From Betaproteobacteria bacterium (GTDB taxonomy: Bacteria; Pseudomonadota; Gammaproteobacteria; Burkholderiales; Rhodocyclaceae), in NCBI GenBank assembly GCA_016234745.1, contig JACRAR010000074.1:124001-188000 (forward strand): DNA of 64,000 nucleotides, in the 5' to 3' direction. The notes beneath the pieces are model-generated. The model was not told where the DNA came from and did no database searches. It saw only the letters and a list, made by a program, of their open reading frames with translations. A program made the translations under genes and the position numbers. Positions 8,366-16,832 of this stretch are shown one piece after another. Position 1 is the stretch's first letter. Each line of letters begins with the position of its first letter.

Positions 8366-8899
8366 TTAAGCGGCGCTCGACCCGGCGCCGGTTGAGGCCC
8401 TGCCGCCCAACAACCGGCGCAGCTGGTGCAGCGATTGCAGCGGTGTCAACGAGTTCAATTCAAGGCGCGGAAGCTCGATCGCATCAAGCGTGTTCTTCAC
8501 CAGCAAACCGAGTTCCGTCTCGCCCTGCATCTGCAGGCGACGGTTGAAGAACAGCGTGTCGGCGTCTTCTTCGCGCGTCAGCAAAGCCAGGTAGTCGCGG
8601 GTGCGCGCCGTGATGGTGAGATCCGCCGGCGTGGCGTCGAAGCTCGGCCGGAAGCCGCGCTCGTTGTAGGCAAAGCGCAGCGTCAGCCCCGCATCGCTGA
8701 CGCGAATCGCCAGGCGTTTACCCAGCATCGGTTCGAGGGGCTCGCGCGGCAACAGGCGGTCGAGCGCCAGGTTGAGCGCACTGACCAGGGCCAGGGTCGG
8801 CGGCAATTGCGGCAGGCGCTGACCAAAGCGGGCAAAAAATTCCGGCAGGGTGAAGTTGGGTATTTGCTTGATCATGTTCATCGGCATCTGCATGGGCAT
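8366..8899 (-). CDS. ubiT: Ubiquinone biosynthesis accessory factor UbiT (SCP2 domain)
   Basis: A 177-residue SCP2-type lipid-binding protein. The N-terminus (PEFFARFGQRLPQLPPTLALVSALNLAL) is typical of UbiT, and the SCP2 core runs about 60-150 (GKRLAIRVSDAGL, then ADLTITARTRDYLALLTREEDADTLFFNRRLQMQGETELGLLVKNTLDAIE). UbiT is needed for O2-independent ubiquinone synthesis, probably binding isoprenoid intermediates. It follows ubiV by 6 bp on the same strand, and the ubiU-ubiV-ubiT set is complete here. Confidence 0.92.
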   Translation of the reverse strand: MPMQMPMNMIKQIPNFTLPEFFARFGQRLPQLPPTLALVSALNLALDRLLPREPLEPMLGKRLAIRVSDAGLTLRFAYNERGFRPSFDATPADLTITARTRDYLALLTREEDADTLFFNRRLQMQGETELGLLVKNTLDAIELPRLELNSLTPLQSLHQLRRLLGGRASTGAGSSAA

Positions 8900-8905
8900 C
8901 GCGTC

Positions 8906-9802
8906 CTATTCTGCGAAGATTTGTTCCAATCCCGGCCGGCCATGCCAGAAACCATTGCAGGGCTCTCCCGGCAAATGCTGCCGGGCATCCTCCCAAGCGG
9001 CCTGCGGCGTCAGCAAGGTGTCGCGACAGCGCCGGAACAGATCGATCAGTTCGGCGGTATGCTCGGCCTGCGGACTGATGCGCGCCACGGCAACGTCGGC
9101 AGCCAACAGGGCGGGCATCTCCAGCAGCAGATTATAGACTTTCGCCGACTGCGTCTGAGTGCCGTTGAGCGTCAGGAAAGCCTCGCCGTCGCGCGTCGAC
9201 AAGGCCAGCCCTTCGGGGAAATCCAGGCAGCGAAATTCGCAGGCATCCTTCTGCAGATTGAAACGGCGCGCCGTGAAACAACGCGCCGAATAGGCCAGCG
9301 GCAATCGGCCCAGGGCGAAGACTTCGGTCTGCATATCCGCCGGACGCTGCGCCTGCAAGGCATTGAGTTGCGCCGCGCCGGCTTCGGGCGGCAGCACCCA
9401 GCGCGTGGCGCCGAGGCCAGCGATAAAGCGCAGCGTTTCGCCATTGAAAATATTCAGGGTGGGTCCGGCGATAAACGTCAGTTTCTTTTCCGCCAGCAGG
9501 CGCACCGCACCCATGTCATTGGCTTCAACCGCGAAGCGGCCGTTATCGACGAGCTTGCGGATGGTCTTAAGGTCGGACTCGGACTCGATCAGGGTTTGGG
9601 TGGACAAAATTGCCTGCTTGCCGGCCTCATCGAGCAGCGCGGCGATATCCAGCCAGTCCTCCGGACGCAGTTCATGGCGGCGCGAACACACTGTCTCGCC
9701 GAGGTAGACGATGTCGACGGGCTGCTCCGCCATCTGTGCATAAAAATCAAAGACGCGCTGGCGCGGCCAGTAGGTGAGCAGCGGACCCAAGGACAACATC
9801 AT
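8906..9802 (-). CDS. ubiV: O2-independent ubiquinone hydroxylation protein UbiV
   Basis: A U32-peptidase-like protein of 299 residues from the ATG at 9802 (another ATG follows directly). The reading frame is open further upstream, but that part translates a hairpin-rich spacer and is unlikely to be protein. The four [4Fe-4S] cysteines of UbiV are in place by spacing: C39, C175, C188 and C192 (RCFTARRFN, then DACEFRC), matching the family pattern of 13 and 4 residue steps. With UbiU it hydroxylates ubiquinone precursors without O2. Confidence 0.93.
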   Translation of the reverse strand: MMLSLGPLLTYWPRQRVFDFYAQMAEQPVDIVYLGETVCSRRHELRPEDWLDIAALLDEAGKQAILSTQTLIESESDLKTIRKLVDNGRFAVEANDMGAVRLLAEKKLTFIAGPTLNIFNGETLRFIAGLGATRWVLPPEAGAAQLNALQAQRPADMQTEVFALGRLPLAYSARCFTARRFNLQKDACEFRCLDFPEGLALSTRDGEAFLTLNGTQTQSAKVYNLLLEMPALLAADVAVARISPQAEHTAELIDLFRRCRDTLLTPQAAWEDARQHLPGEPCNGFWHGRPGLEQIFAE

Positions 9803-9945
9803 AGGAGCCCCGCCGCCGGACCGTCCGCGCGAAGCCTCCCCTCTAGGGGACAAGGCGGGGCAGTCAACAACCTGCGAGCCTTCGTTCTGCGAAGGAGAGC
9901 CGTAGTCACCCCCGTTCTCGGGACGGGGGTTGGGGGGTAGGCCGT
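9803..9945 (-). repeat. Hairpin-rich spacer between ubiU and ubiV
   Basis: Three inverted repeats in 143 bp: 9837-9850 (TCCCC/GGGGA), 9879-9895 (CCTTCG/CGAAGG), and 9908-9930, a perfect 8 bp stem (ACCCCCGT/ACGGGGGT) starting about 15 bp after the ubiU stop. It has no U-tract, so it is more likely an mRNA-stabilising or REP-like element than a full terminator. Confidence 0.6.
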
Positions 9946-10959
9946 TCATTTCCACGGACGATAGTAGGCGCCGAGCGTATGCGACTGGCCTTCGGACACC
10001 TTGTTGAGTTCGGCCATCCAGGCTGGCAGCGGCGTGTAATGCTGCGGGTCACGCGCGCAGGCATTGATCGCCGCACGCCACACCTTGGTGACCTGGGCCA
10101 CGTAGATCGGGCTGCGCTGACGTCCTTCGATCTTGATTGCACGCACGCCGATCTCCATGATCTGCGGCAACAGTTCCAGGGTGTTCAGACTGGTCGGTTC
10201 CTCGATGGCATAGTAGGTCGCATCGTCCACCGAGAAGCGTCCCTTGCACAAGGTCGGATAGCCGGCGCGCTCGCCATCGGCATAACGGTCGATCAGAATG
10301 CCGTTGAGTCGGGTTTCCATGCCCGCGGCGGTCTGCTCCCAGCGCACGCTCTTGGCGGGCGAGCAAGCGCCATTGCAATTGGGCGAAGTGCCGGTGGTGA
10401 AGGCGGACAGGGAACAACGCCCTTCGACCATGACGCACAAGCCGCCAAAGCCGAACACCTCAATCTCCACGTCGGTTTTGTCTATCACCTGGGCAACCTG
10501 CGCCAGCGAAAGCACGCGTGGCAGTACGGCGCGCTGGATGTTGAAGTGCTCGCGATAAAAGTTGATCGCCTCGTAGCTGGTCGCCGAGCCCTGCACCGAC
10601 AGATGCAAGCGCAACTGCGGATGGCTGCGCCGGGCATAGCCCATCAGGCCGGGGTCGGCCAGGATAACGGCATCGACGCCGGCCTTCGCGGCGCGGTCAA
10701 CCGCGCCGGTCCAGCGCAGCCAATTGTCGGCCTGGGGATAGGTATTCAGCGCCAGGAGCACCTTGCGGTTGCGCGCATGGGCATAGCGCAGGCCTTCCGC
10801 CAGCGCGGCATCGTCGAAATTCAGGCCGTTGAAGTTGCGCGCATTGGTGTCGTCGCGGAAACCGAGATAGACGCAATCGGCGCCATGATCGACGGCGGCC
10901 TTGAGTGCCGGCAAAGTGCCGGCCGGACAAACCAGTTCGAGGGGAGCAGCAGCGGACAT
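9946..10959 (-). CDS. ubiU: O2-independent ubiquinone hydroxylation protein UbiU (U32 family)
   Basis: 337 residues with the U32 start LELVCPAGTLPALKAAVDHGADCVYLG. The four cluster cysteines C175, C182, C199 and C238 have exactly the spacing of the UbiU [4Fe-4S] site (steps 7, 17 and 39), within FGGLCVMVEGRCSLS and later segments. It ends with LGAYYRPWK. UbiU and UbiV form a heterodimer that supports ubiquinone synthesis under anoxia. The gene lies 64 bp downstream of the bacteriohemerythrin gene on the same strand. Confidence 0.95.
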   Translation of the reverse strand: MSAAAPLELVCPAGTLPALKAAVDHGADCVYLGFRDDTNARNFNGLNFDDAALAEGLRYAHARNRKVLLALNTYPQADNWLRWTGAVDRAAKAGVDAVILADPGLMGYARRSHPQLRLHLSVQGSATSYEAINFYREHFNIQRAVLPRVLSLAQVAQVIDKTDVEIEVFGFGGLCVMVEGRCSLSAFTTGTSPNCNGACSPAKSVRWEQTAAGMETRLNGILIDRYADGERAGYPTLCKGRFSVDDATYYAIEEPTSLNTLELLPQIMEIGVRAIKIEGRQRSPIYVAQVTKVWRAAINACARDPQHYTPLPAWMAELNKVSEGQSHTLGAYYRPWK

Positions 10960-11023
10960 ACCGGCTCCAGCAAAAATAATTCGCTAGTCTAAACTTCCGC
11001 CGCCCAACGGGGCTTGACCTGAG

Positions 11024-11443
11024 TCAAGCCAATTTTGAGGGTTTCGTGAGAACCACCTGAGCACCGCCGGCGATATGCCTGGCATAGCCCTGGTCCGCGC
11101 CCATGATGTGCTGCACCAGCCAGTTGTGCAGAAATTCCACCGTACCCTTGGTCACATCCGTCTTCAGGGATTGCTGCTCAAGCTCCTTCAGCTTAATGAA
11201 AAATGCCTGGTGCAGGCCCATGTGGTCGGCAACTTCGGGATAGCCGAACAGGTGCATCAAGGCTTCCTCGACCGAAAAATGAATGCGGGCGAATTCATGC
11301 AACTGGATCAGGATGAAATGCAGGCTTGACCAAGTTCCGCCGGCGGCCACGGCATCTTTGATCAAATTGAAATAATCGAGCAGCACGCGATGCTGTTTGT
11401 CGATCTCATCGATGCCAACCGAGTACTCTGCCTTCCAGTGCAT
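11024..11443 (-). CDS. Bacteriohemerythrin
   Basis: A 139-residue single-domain hemerythrin; the ATG at 11443 follows a GGGGGA ribosome site. All di-iron ligands are visible: H18 (DKQH), H55 and E59 (HFSVEE), H74 and H78 (HMGLH), and H112 with D117 (HIMGAD). Bacteriohemerythrins bind O2 reversibly in the cytosol and serve in O2 sensing or delivery. It is the first gene of the minus-strand run leading into ubiU, ubiV and ubiT. Confidence 0.93.
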   Translation of the reverse strand: MHWKAEYSVGIDEIDKQHRVLLDYFNLIKDAVAAGGTWSSLHFILIQLHEFARIHFSVEEALMHLFGYPEVADHMGLHQAFFIKLKELEQQSLKTDVTKGTVEFLHNWLVQHIMGADQGYARHIAGGAQVVLTKPSKLA

Positions 11444-11660
11444 GCTTCCCCCATCCGGCGCTTTGTTCCTGAAAGCGATCCCAGCGTTTGCGCTCCGACA
11501 GATGATCCCATGTCTGACCGAAAGCGGCAAGCGTGAGAAGACCGGCAATGGAGGCGACCAAGTGTTTTCAGATAGAATGAGGCTCCATATAGGCTAGCGC
11601 CCTAAATCAAACACGGGCAGGAGCGCCTGTTCGTTCCCAATTATCCTTGCCTGACACACC

Positions 11661-12509
11661 ATGGCTCAAGACTCCGCCGAACTGCTGCCGCCGATCGTTT
11701 TGAGTTTTGCCGCCTCGGACCCGACCTGTGGCGCAGGCATCCAGGCCGACATCATGGCCCTGGCCAGCATGGGTTGCCATCCGCTTACGGTGCTCACCGC
11801 AATTACCGTACAGGATACTGCCGGGGTCGAAGACATCCTGCCCATCGATGCCGACTGGGTTTCCGACCAGGCGCGCGCGCTGCTCGAAGACATGCCGGTG
11901 GCCGCCTTCAAGTTGGGACTGCTGGGCAGCGTCGAGAACATCGTGGCAATTGCCGAAATCCTGGCCGACTACCCCGATATCCCCCTGGTATTCGACCCGG
12001 TGCTGGCTTCCGGACGCGGCGATCAGTTCGCCAATGAAGACATCATCGATGCAATGATCGAATTGCTGTTGCCACAAACCACCATCATCACGCCGAACAG
12101 CCTCGAAGCACGGCGCCTGGTGCAAAGCGACGAAGATCGTGACGAAGGGGAATCGTTAAGCCTCGCCGAATGCGCGCGGCGCCTGGTTGTCGGCGGCAGC
12201 GAATTCGTGCTCGTCACCGGCACGCACGAGAATACCGAGCTGGTCGTCAATACCCTTTACGGCAGCCACGGCGTGGTGCGCAGCGACAAATGGGAACGCC
12301 TGCCCGGCAGCTACCACGGTTCCGGTTGCACGCTGGCCTCGGCGATTGCCGCCAACCTGGCCAACGGCGCGGAGATGGCGGAGGCCGTCAAGGATGCCCA
12401 GGAATACACCTGGCATGCGCTCGCCGGAGGATTCCGTCCCGGCATGGGGCAATACCTGCCTGACCGGTTTTTCTGGGCGCGTGCGGATGAAGACGACGAC
12501 GGAGAGTGA
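11661..12509 (+). CDS. thiD: Bifunctional hydroxymethylpyrimidine kinase/phosphomethylpyrimidine kinase
   Basis: A 282-residue ribokinase-family kinase. The substrate motif CGAGIQADIMALASMGCHP lies near the N-terminus; the anion-hole motif GSGCTLASAIAANLANG is C-terminal. ThiD phosphorylates HMP and HMP-P in the pyrimidine branch of thiamine synthesis. The TGA at 12507-12509 directly abuts the ATG of thiE. No TPP riboswitch could be recognised in the spacer upstream (11444-11660). About 20 residues at the C-terminus are rich in acidic amino acids. Confidence 0.94.
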   Translation: MAQDSAELLPPIVLSFAASDPTCGAGIQADIMALASMGCHPLTVLTAITVQDTAGVEDILPIDADWVSDQARALLEDMPVAAFKLGLLGSVENIVAIAEILADYPDIPLVFDPVLASGRGDQFANEDIIDAMIELLLPQTTIITPNSLEARRLVQSDEDRDEGESLSLAECARRLVVGGSEFVLVTGTHENTELVVNTLYGSHGVVRSDKWERLPGSYHGSGCTLASAIAANLANGAEMAEAVKDAQEYTWHALAGGFRPGMGQYLPDRFFWARADEDDDGE

Positions 12510-13145
12510 ATGAGCGCGTTGCAAACCCGGCGCGGCCTCTATGCCATCACGCCAGAAGACGACTTGCTGCCGCGCCTTTCGGTCATGGTCGCCGCGGCAC
12601 TGGCCGGCGGCGTGCGCCTGGTGCAATACCGCAACAAGCGTTCGCCTGCCCCCCTGCGCCGCGCCCAGGCTGCGGAATTGCTGCGCCTGTGCCGAGCCCA
12701 TGACGCCGCACTGATCGTCAACGACGACCTGGCGCTGGCGCTGGAAATCGGCGCCGATGGTGCGCATCTCGGCCGTGACGACGGCGACATCGGCGCTGCA
12801 CGCGGCGCCCTCGGCCCACAAAAAATTCTCGGCGTTTCCTGCTACGACGATCTGGAACTCGCCGCGAATGCCGTCAAGGCAGGCGCCGACTACGTGGCAT
12901 TCGGCAGCATTTATCCGACCACGACCAAACCGGACGCCACTTCTGCGCCGTTATCGGTGCTGGGCGAAGCGAGGCGTCGCTTCGCCGTGCCGATTGCCGC
13001 GATCGGCGGCATCAAGCTCGCCAATGCCGCGCAGACCCTTGCCGCAGGCGCCGATCTGCTGTCGGTGGTCAGCGATGTGTTCGATGCCGAGGACATCGCC
13101 ATGCGCGTCCGTGAGTACAATCAATTGTTCGAATTGTCATCTTAA
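12510..13145 (+). CDS. thiE: Thiamine phosphate synthase
   Basis: A 211-residue TIM-barrel enzyme. Key motifs are RLVQYRNKR (pyrophosphate-binding Arg/Lys strand), [21 protein letters not shown], and [19 protein letters not shown], followed by AIGGI. It joins HMP-PP and thiazole phosphate to give thiamine phosphate. It begins on the base after the thiD stop, and hemL follows 13 bp later, so thiD-thiE-hemL appear cotranscribed. Confidence 0.95.
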   Translation: MSALQTRRGLYAITPEDDLLPRLSVMVAAALAGGVRLVQYRNKRSPAPLRRAQAAELLRLCRAHDAALIVNDDLALALEIGADGAHLGRDDGDIGAARGALGPQKILGVSCYDDLELAANAVKAGADYVAFGSIYPTTTKPDATSAPLSVLGEARRRFAVPIAAIGGIKLANAAQTLAAGADLLSVVSDVFDAEDIAMRVREYNQLFELSS

Positions 13146-13158
13146 TATCGAGGTTCCC

Positions 13159-14430
13159 ATGAGCAGCCGCAATCAAGATCTTTTCCTTCGCGCCCAGCGC
13201 AGCATCCCCGGCGGCGTCAATTCCCCGGTGCGAGCCTTCCGCTCGGTGGGCGGCACGCCGGTTTTCTTCACGCGCGGCGAGGGACCTTATGTCTGGGACG
13301 CCGACGGCAAGCGCTACATCGATTATGTCGGCTCCTGGGGGCCGCTGATTCTCGGCCACGCCCATCCCGAGGTGGTGCGCGCAGTGCAGGAGGCGGCGGC
13401 CAAGGGCTTGTCCTTCGGCGCACCGACCGAAGGCGAGGTCGAACTGGCCGAACTGCTGACCCGCCTGGTGCCGAGCATGGAACTGGTGCGGCTGGTCTCA
13501 TCCGGCACCGAGGCCACCATGAGCGCGATCCGCCTGGCGCGCGGTTTTACCGGACGCGATCTGCTGATCAAGTTCGAAGGTTGCTACCACGGTCATTCGG
13601 ACAGCCTGCTGGTCAAGGCGGGCAGCGGCATGCTGACCTTCGGCAACCCCTCTTCGGGCGGTGTGCCAGCCGATCTGGCCAAGCACACCCTGGTGCTCGA
13701 CTACAACAACCCGCAACAACTTCATGACGCCTTTGCCAAGCACGGCGACAAGATCGCCTGCGTGATCGTCGAACCGGTCGCCGGCAACATGAACCTGATC
13801 GCGCCACGTCCCGAATTTCTCAAGGCGATGCGCGACCTATGCACCCGCCACGGCGCGGTGCTGATTTTCGACGAAGTGATGACGGGCTTTCGCGTCGCCC
13901 TGGGCAGCGCCCAGGGTCTGTTCGGCATCACCCCGGACCTGTCGACCTTCGGCAAGGTAATCGGCGGCGGCATGCCGCTCGGTGCATTTGGTGGGCGGCG
14001 CGACATCATGGAGAAAATCGCCCCGCTCGGTCCGGTGTATCAGGCCGGCACGCTGTCCGGCAACCCGCTCTCGGTGGCCGCTGGCCTGGCGACTTTGGCG
14101 CTGATCCAACAACAGGGGTTCTACGCGGATCTGGCAAGCAAGACGCAGCGGCTTTGCGAAGGACTCTTGGCGGCGGCACGCAGCAAGGGGGTAAAGTTTT
14201 CCGCGCAATCGGTCGGCGGCATGTTCGGGGTCTATTTCCGCGCCAGCCCGCCCGGCAGTTATGCCGAAGTCATGGAATGCGACAAGGAGGCGTTCAACCG
14301 CTTCTTCCACACCCTGCTGGAAAAAGGCATCTACCTTGCGCCCTCGGCATTCGAAGCCGGCTTTGTTTCCGCGGCACATAGCGCTGCCGACATCGCCGCC
14401 ACCATCGCCGCCGCGGAAAGTTGTTTTTAG
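13159..14430 (+). CDS. hemL: Glutamate-1-semialdehyde 2,1-aminomutase
   Basis: A 423-residue class-III PLP enzyme. The N-terminus [20 protein letters not shown] is diagnostic, the PLP lysine is K266 in [13 protein letters not shown], and the [10 protein letters not shown] motif precedes it. It converts glutamate-1-semialdehyde to 5-aminolevulinate, the C5 route into haem. The start at 13159 ([13 protein letters not shown]) is chosen by homology, since the frame is open upstream through thiE. It ends 3 bp before the convergent diguanylate cyclase gene. Confidence 0.96.
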   Translation: MSSRNQDLFLRAQRSIPGGVNSPVRAFRSVGGTPVFFTRGEGPYVWDADGKRYIDYVGSWGPLILGHAHPEVVRAVQEAAAKGLSFGAPTEGEVELAELLTRLVPSMELVRLVSSGTEATMSAIRLARGFTGRDLLIKFEGCYHGHSDSLLVKAGSGMLTFGNPSSGGVPADLAKHTLVLDYNNPQQLHDAFAKHGDKIACVIVEPVAGNMNLIAPRPEFLKAMRDLCTRHGAVLIFDEVMTGFRVALGSAQGLFGITPDLSTFGKVIGGGMPLGAFGGRRDIMEKIAPLGPVYQAGTLSGNPLSVAAGLATLALIQQQGFYADLASKTQRLCEGLLAAARSKGVKFSAQSVGGMFGVYFRASPPGSYAEVMECDKEAFNRFFHTLLEKGIYLAPSAFEAGFVSAAHSAADIAATIAAAESCF

Positions 14431-14433
14431 GGT

Positions 14434-15822
14434 CTAGTGCGCGGTGTAGCAGTAGCGGTTTCGCCCCTGCCGCTTGGCCACATACATGGCCTGGTCGGCA
14501 TTCTTGAGCAGGCTCTCGCCATCGCTGCCGTCATTCGGAAAGATGGCGATGCCGATACTGCCCGAGATGTGGCAGGTGTGGCTGCCCAGCTGAAAGGGGC
14601 GCGCAAGCTGCTGAAGAATATTCTGCGCGATGCGTGAAACGCTCTGGCTTTCGCCGAGTTCAACCAACACGATGACGAATTCGTCCCCGCCGAGACGCGC
14701 GACGGTGTCGGTTTCGCGAACGCATTCGCTGATGCGGCGCGCTGCCTCGGCCAGCAGTTGGTCGCCCCTGTCGTGTCCGAAAGTGTCATTGACGTGCTTG
14801 AAATCGTCGAGATCGATAAACAGCAACGCAACGCCGTGGTTGACGCGATGAGCTTTCTTGAGTTCAAGTTCCAGTCGGTCGAGAAACATGCGGCGGTTGG
14901 GCAGGCCGGTCAGGGCGTCGAAGTTGGCCTGGAACCAAATCGTTTCCTCGCTGCGTTTTCGGTCGGTGATATCGCGCACTAGGCAGAACAGTTCGCCTTG
15001 CGCCTGTGTCAATCTGCTCACCGTCACCTCGATCTCGATGAGATTCCCGTCCTGGCGCTTCCAACGCGTTTCATAGCGGCAGTGATTGCCTGCAAAGTCA
15101 CGCCCGGTACCGCCGCGATTTTCGGTTTCGACCTCCAGATCGGTGAGGGCGAGACCCAGTAAAATCTCGCGCGAATACCCTGTCAAATTGCTTAAGGCCG
15201 CATTGACTTCGCGCAGCTTGCCGTTTGAATCGACCAGCATGTAACCTTCCATCGCCGACTCGAATGCCAGAGCATAACGTTCCTGCTGTCCGGTCAGCTC
15301 GGCCGTGACGCGGCGTAAGACTCGCAAAGGATAGACCTTCAGGACCGCATACAAGAACAGGCCGCTCAACACCCCGAGAAGCAACATCAGCGAAACGCCG
15401 TACAAATCCGCACGGTAAGAATGCACGACTTCGACACTTCCCACGACGCGCCCCGACTCAAATATCGGCTGGCGACGGCTGAGTACCGGTGCATCGGGGA
15501 TCATTCCGACACTGGCCAGGTTGCGCCCATCCTGATCCCACAACAGGGTCGCCTCATCGTCCAGACCTGCGACATGGGTGGCTAGCGCCGCTTCCAGACG
15601 GGGTATCTGATACATCCACATTTCGGGGTTTCTGCTGACCAGCCCGGTGACAGCGGTCGCCTTGACGTAGGTCACGGTCTCGAGCAGCTGACTGTGGCTG
15701 CGGTAGGTTAACCCGGCGTAAACCAGCGGCAGGCCAAACGCGACCAGAAGTGCGCCGGCCAATGCCACGCGCCCCACCAGATTGGCCAGCCGGTCCTGCG
15801 CTTCGCGCGGTACCCGATTCAT
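14434..15822 (-). CDS. Membrane diguanylate cyclase with periplasmic and PAS domains
   Basis: 462 residues: a membrane helix at about 16-38, a periplasmic sensor region at about 40-140, a second helix at about 141-160, a PAS domain at about 180-295 (ending CLVRDITDRKRSEE), and a GGDEF domain. The active site is intact (ARLGGDEF, G378-F382), and an inhibitory RxxD site (R369-D372) stands five residues before it. It should make cyclic-di-GMP under product inhibition. Its ATG lies 4 bp after the stop of the PstS-like gene, so the pair is probably one transcript with coupled translation. Confidence 0.93.
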   Translation of the reverse strand: MNRVPREAQDRLANLVGRVALAGALLVAFGLPLVYAGLTYRSHSQLLETVTYVKATAVTGLVSRNPEMWMYQIPRLEAALATHVAGLDDEATLLWDQDGRNLASVGMIPDAPVLSRRQPIFESGRVVGSVEVVHSYRADLYGVSLMLLLGVLSGLFLYAVLKVYPLRVLRRVTAELTGQQERYALAFESAMEGYMLVDSNGKLREVNAALSNLTGYSREILLGLALTDLEVETENRGGTGRDFAGNHCRYETRWKRQDGNLIEIEVTVSRLTQAQGELFCLVRDITDRKRSEETIWFQANFDALTGLPNRRMFLDRLELELKKAHRVNHGVALLFIDLDDFKHVNDTFGHDRGDQLLAEAARRISECVRETDTVARLGGDEFVIVLVELGESQSVSRIAQNILQQLARPFQLGSHTCHISGSIGIAIFPNDGSDGESLLKNADQAMYVAKRQGRNRYCYTAH

Positions 15823-15826
15823 CGCT

Positions 15827-16642
15827 TCATGGCAGCCAAAGTCCGCTGTCGGTCAGCATCTTGCGCCCTTCCGGGGAATGGACAAAAGCAATGAAAGTGT
15901 CCGTATACGTGCTGCGCTTTGCCCGCATCACCAGAAACAGTCGCTTGAAATACGGGTAGGCGCCGCGTCCCAGGTTCGCCGCGCTGGGAATCCGGTCGTC
16001 CAGCTTGAGCGCTCTGAGTCCGCGTTGTTCGGAGAGTATCAGAGACAACGACGTGGAACCGATGGCTCCAGGAATTTTTTCCAAATCATCCGCGGCATCT
16101 TGGTCCGTGACAGCAAGTGTCAGGCCGGGGCGCTGCTCGGCGAGCGAAACCGCCTCGCGGATTTCTCCTGAAAAGGATTTCAGGGTCTCGCTATCGGAAT
16201 CACTGGGCGGGCGCAGCACCACGCGTATGAGGCTGCCATCCGGCCAAGTCGTCTGCCGCCCGGCGTAAATTGCCGCAAGTTGAGCGAGGCTGATTTCAAG
16301 GACCGGGGAACTCGCTGCCACCGCAATTACAAACGGTGTCCGGCCGAATTCGATCTCGCTTAAGCCGAGCCGGAGCTCATCCGGTTTCAGCGGGCGCGAC
16401 GTTACGGCAATATCGAGCGCGCCACTGCCTACAGCGCGCACGCCGCCAGTGCTGCCGAGGCTGGGCAAGAATCTCACCGCAATCCCGGGGTGCCTGGTGC
16501 TGAAAGCCTTGGCTAACAGTTGCAACGTGCCGAGCGCCGAACCGGTGCCGCCGACCCTTACTTCTTCCGCGCCGACACAGCCGGTTCCCGCGATCGATAG
16601 CAAAGCCGCTACGGCCAGACCGGAACAAACCACTCGAAGCAT
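15827..16642 (-). CDS. PstS-like phosphate-type periplasmic binding protein
   Basis: About 271 residues from the ATG at 16642. There is a signal peptide (LAVAALLSIAGTGCVGA), then a PBP-like fold with the oxyanion-binding motifs GTGSALGTL and LGSTGGVRAVGSGALDIAVTSRPL typical of the PstS family. No pstCAB genes accompany it. Instead it directly precedes, and probably shares an operon with, a membrane diguanylate cyclase that has a periplasmic domain. A sensory rather than transport role is therefore plausible. The ligand may be phosphate or another anion. Confidence 0.85.
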   Translation of the reverse strand: MLRVVCSGLAVAALLSIAGTGCVGAEEVRVGGTGSALGTLQLLAKAFSTRHPGIAVRFLPSLGSTGGVRAVGSGALDIAVTSRPLKPDELRLGLSEIEFGRTPFVIAVAASSPVLEISLAQLAAIYAGRQTTWPDGSLIRVVLRPPSDSDSETLKSFSGEIREAVSLAEQRPGLTLAVTDQDAADDLEKIPGAIGSTSLSLILSEQRGLRALKLDDRIPSAANLGRGAYPYFKRLFLVMRAKRSTYTDTFIAFVHSPEGRKMLTDSGLWLP

Positions 16643-16832
16643 GCAATATTTGCCAGTCAACTTGATCCCTGTCGTGTCATCAATGGTCCCATGGGGTATC
16701 CGCACAAGCTTGGCCTTATTTTAGGACTTGTTCGCATAATGTCCATGAGCGCTTTTCGGCTGCCTCAGGAAGCATGCGGGTGCGCGGATAGTTGGTGTAT
16801 ATTTCACGGGTTATCAAGCGTTGAGAGCGTGG

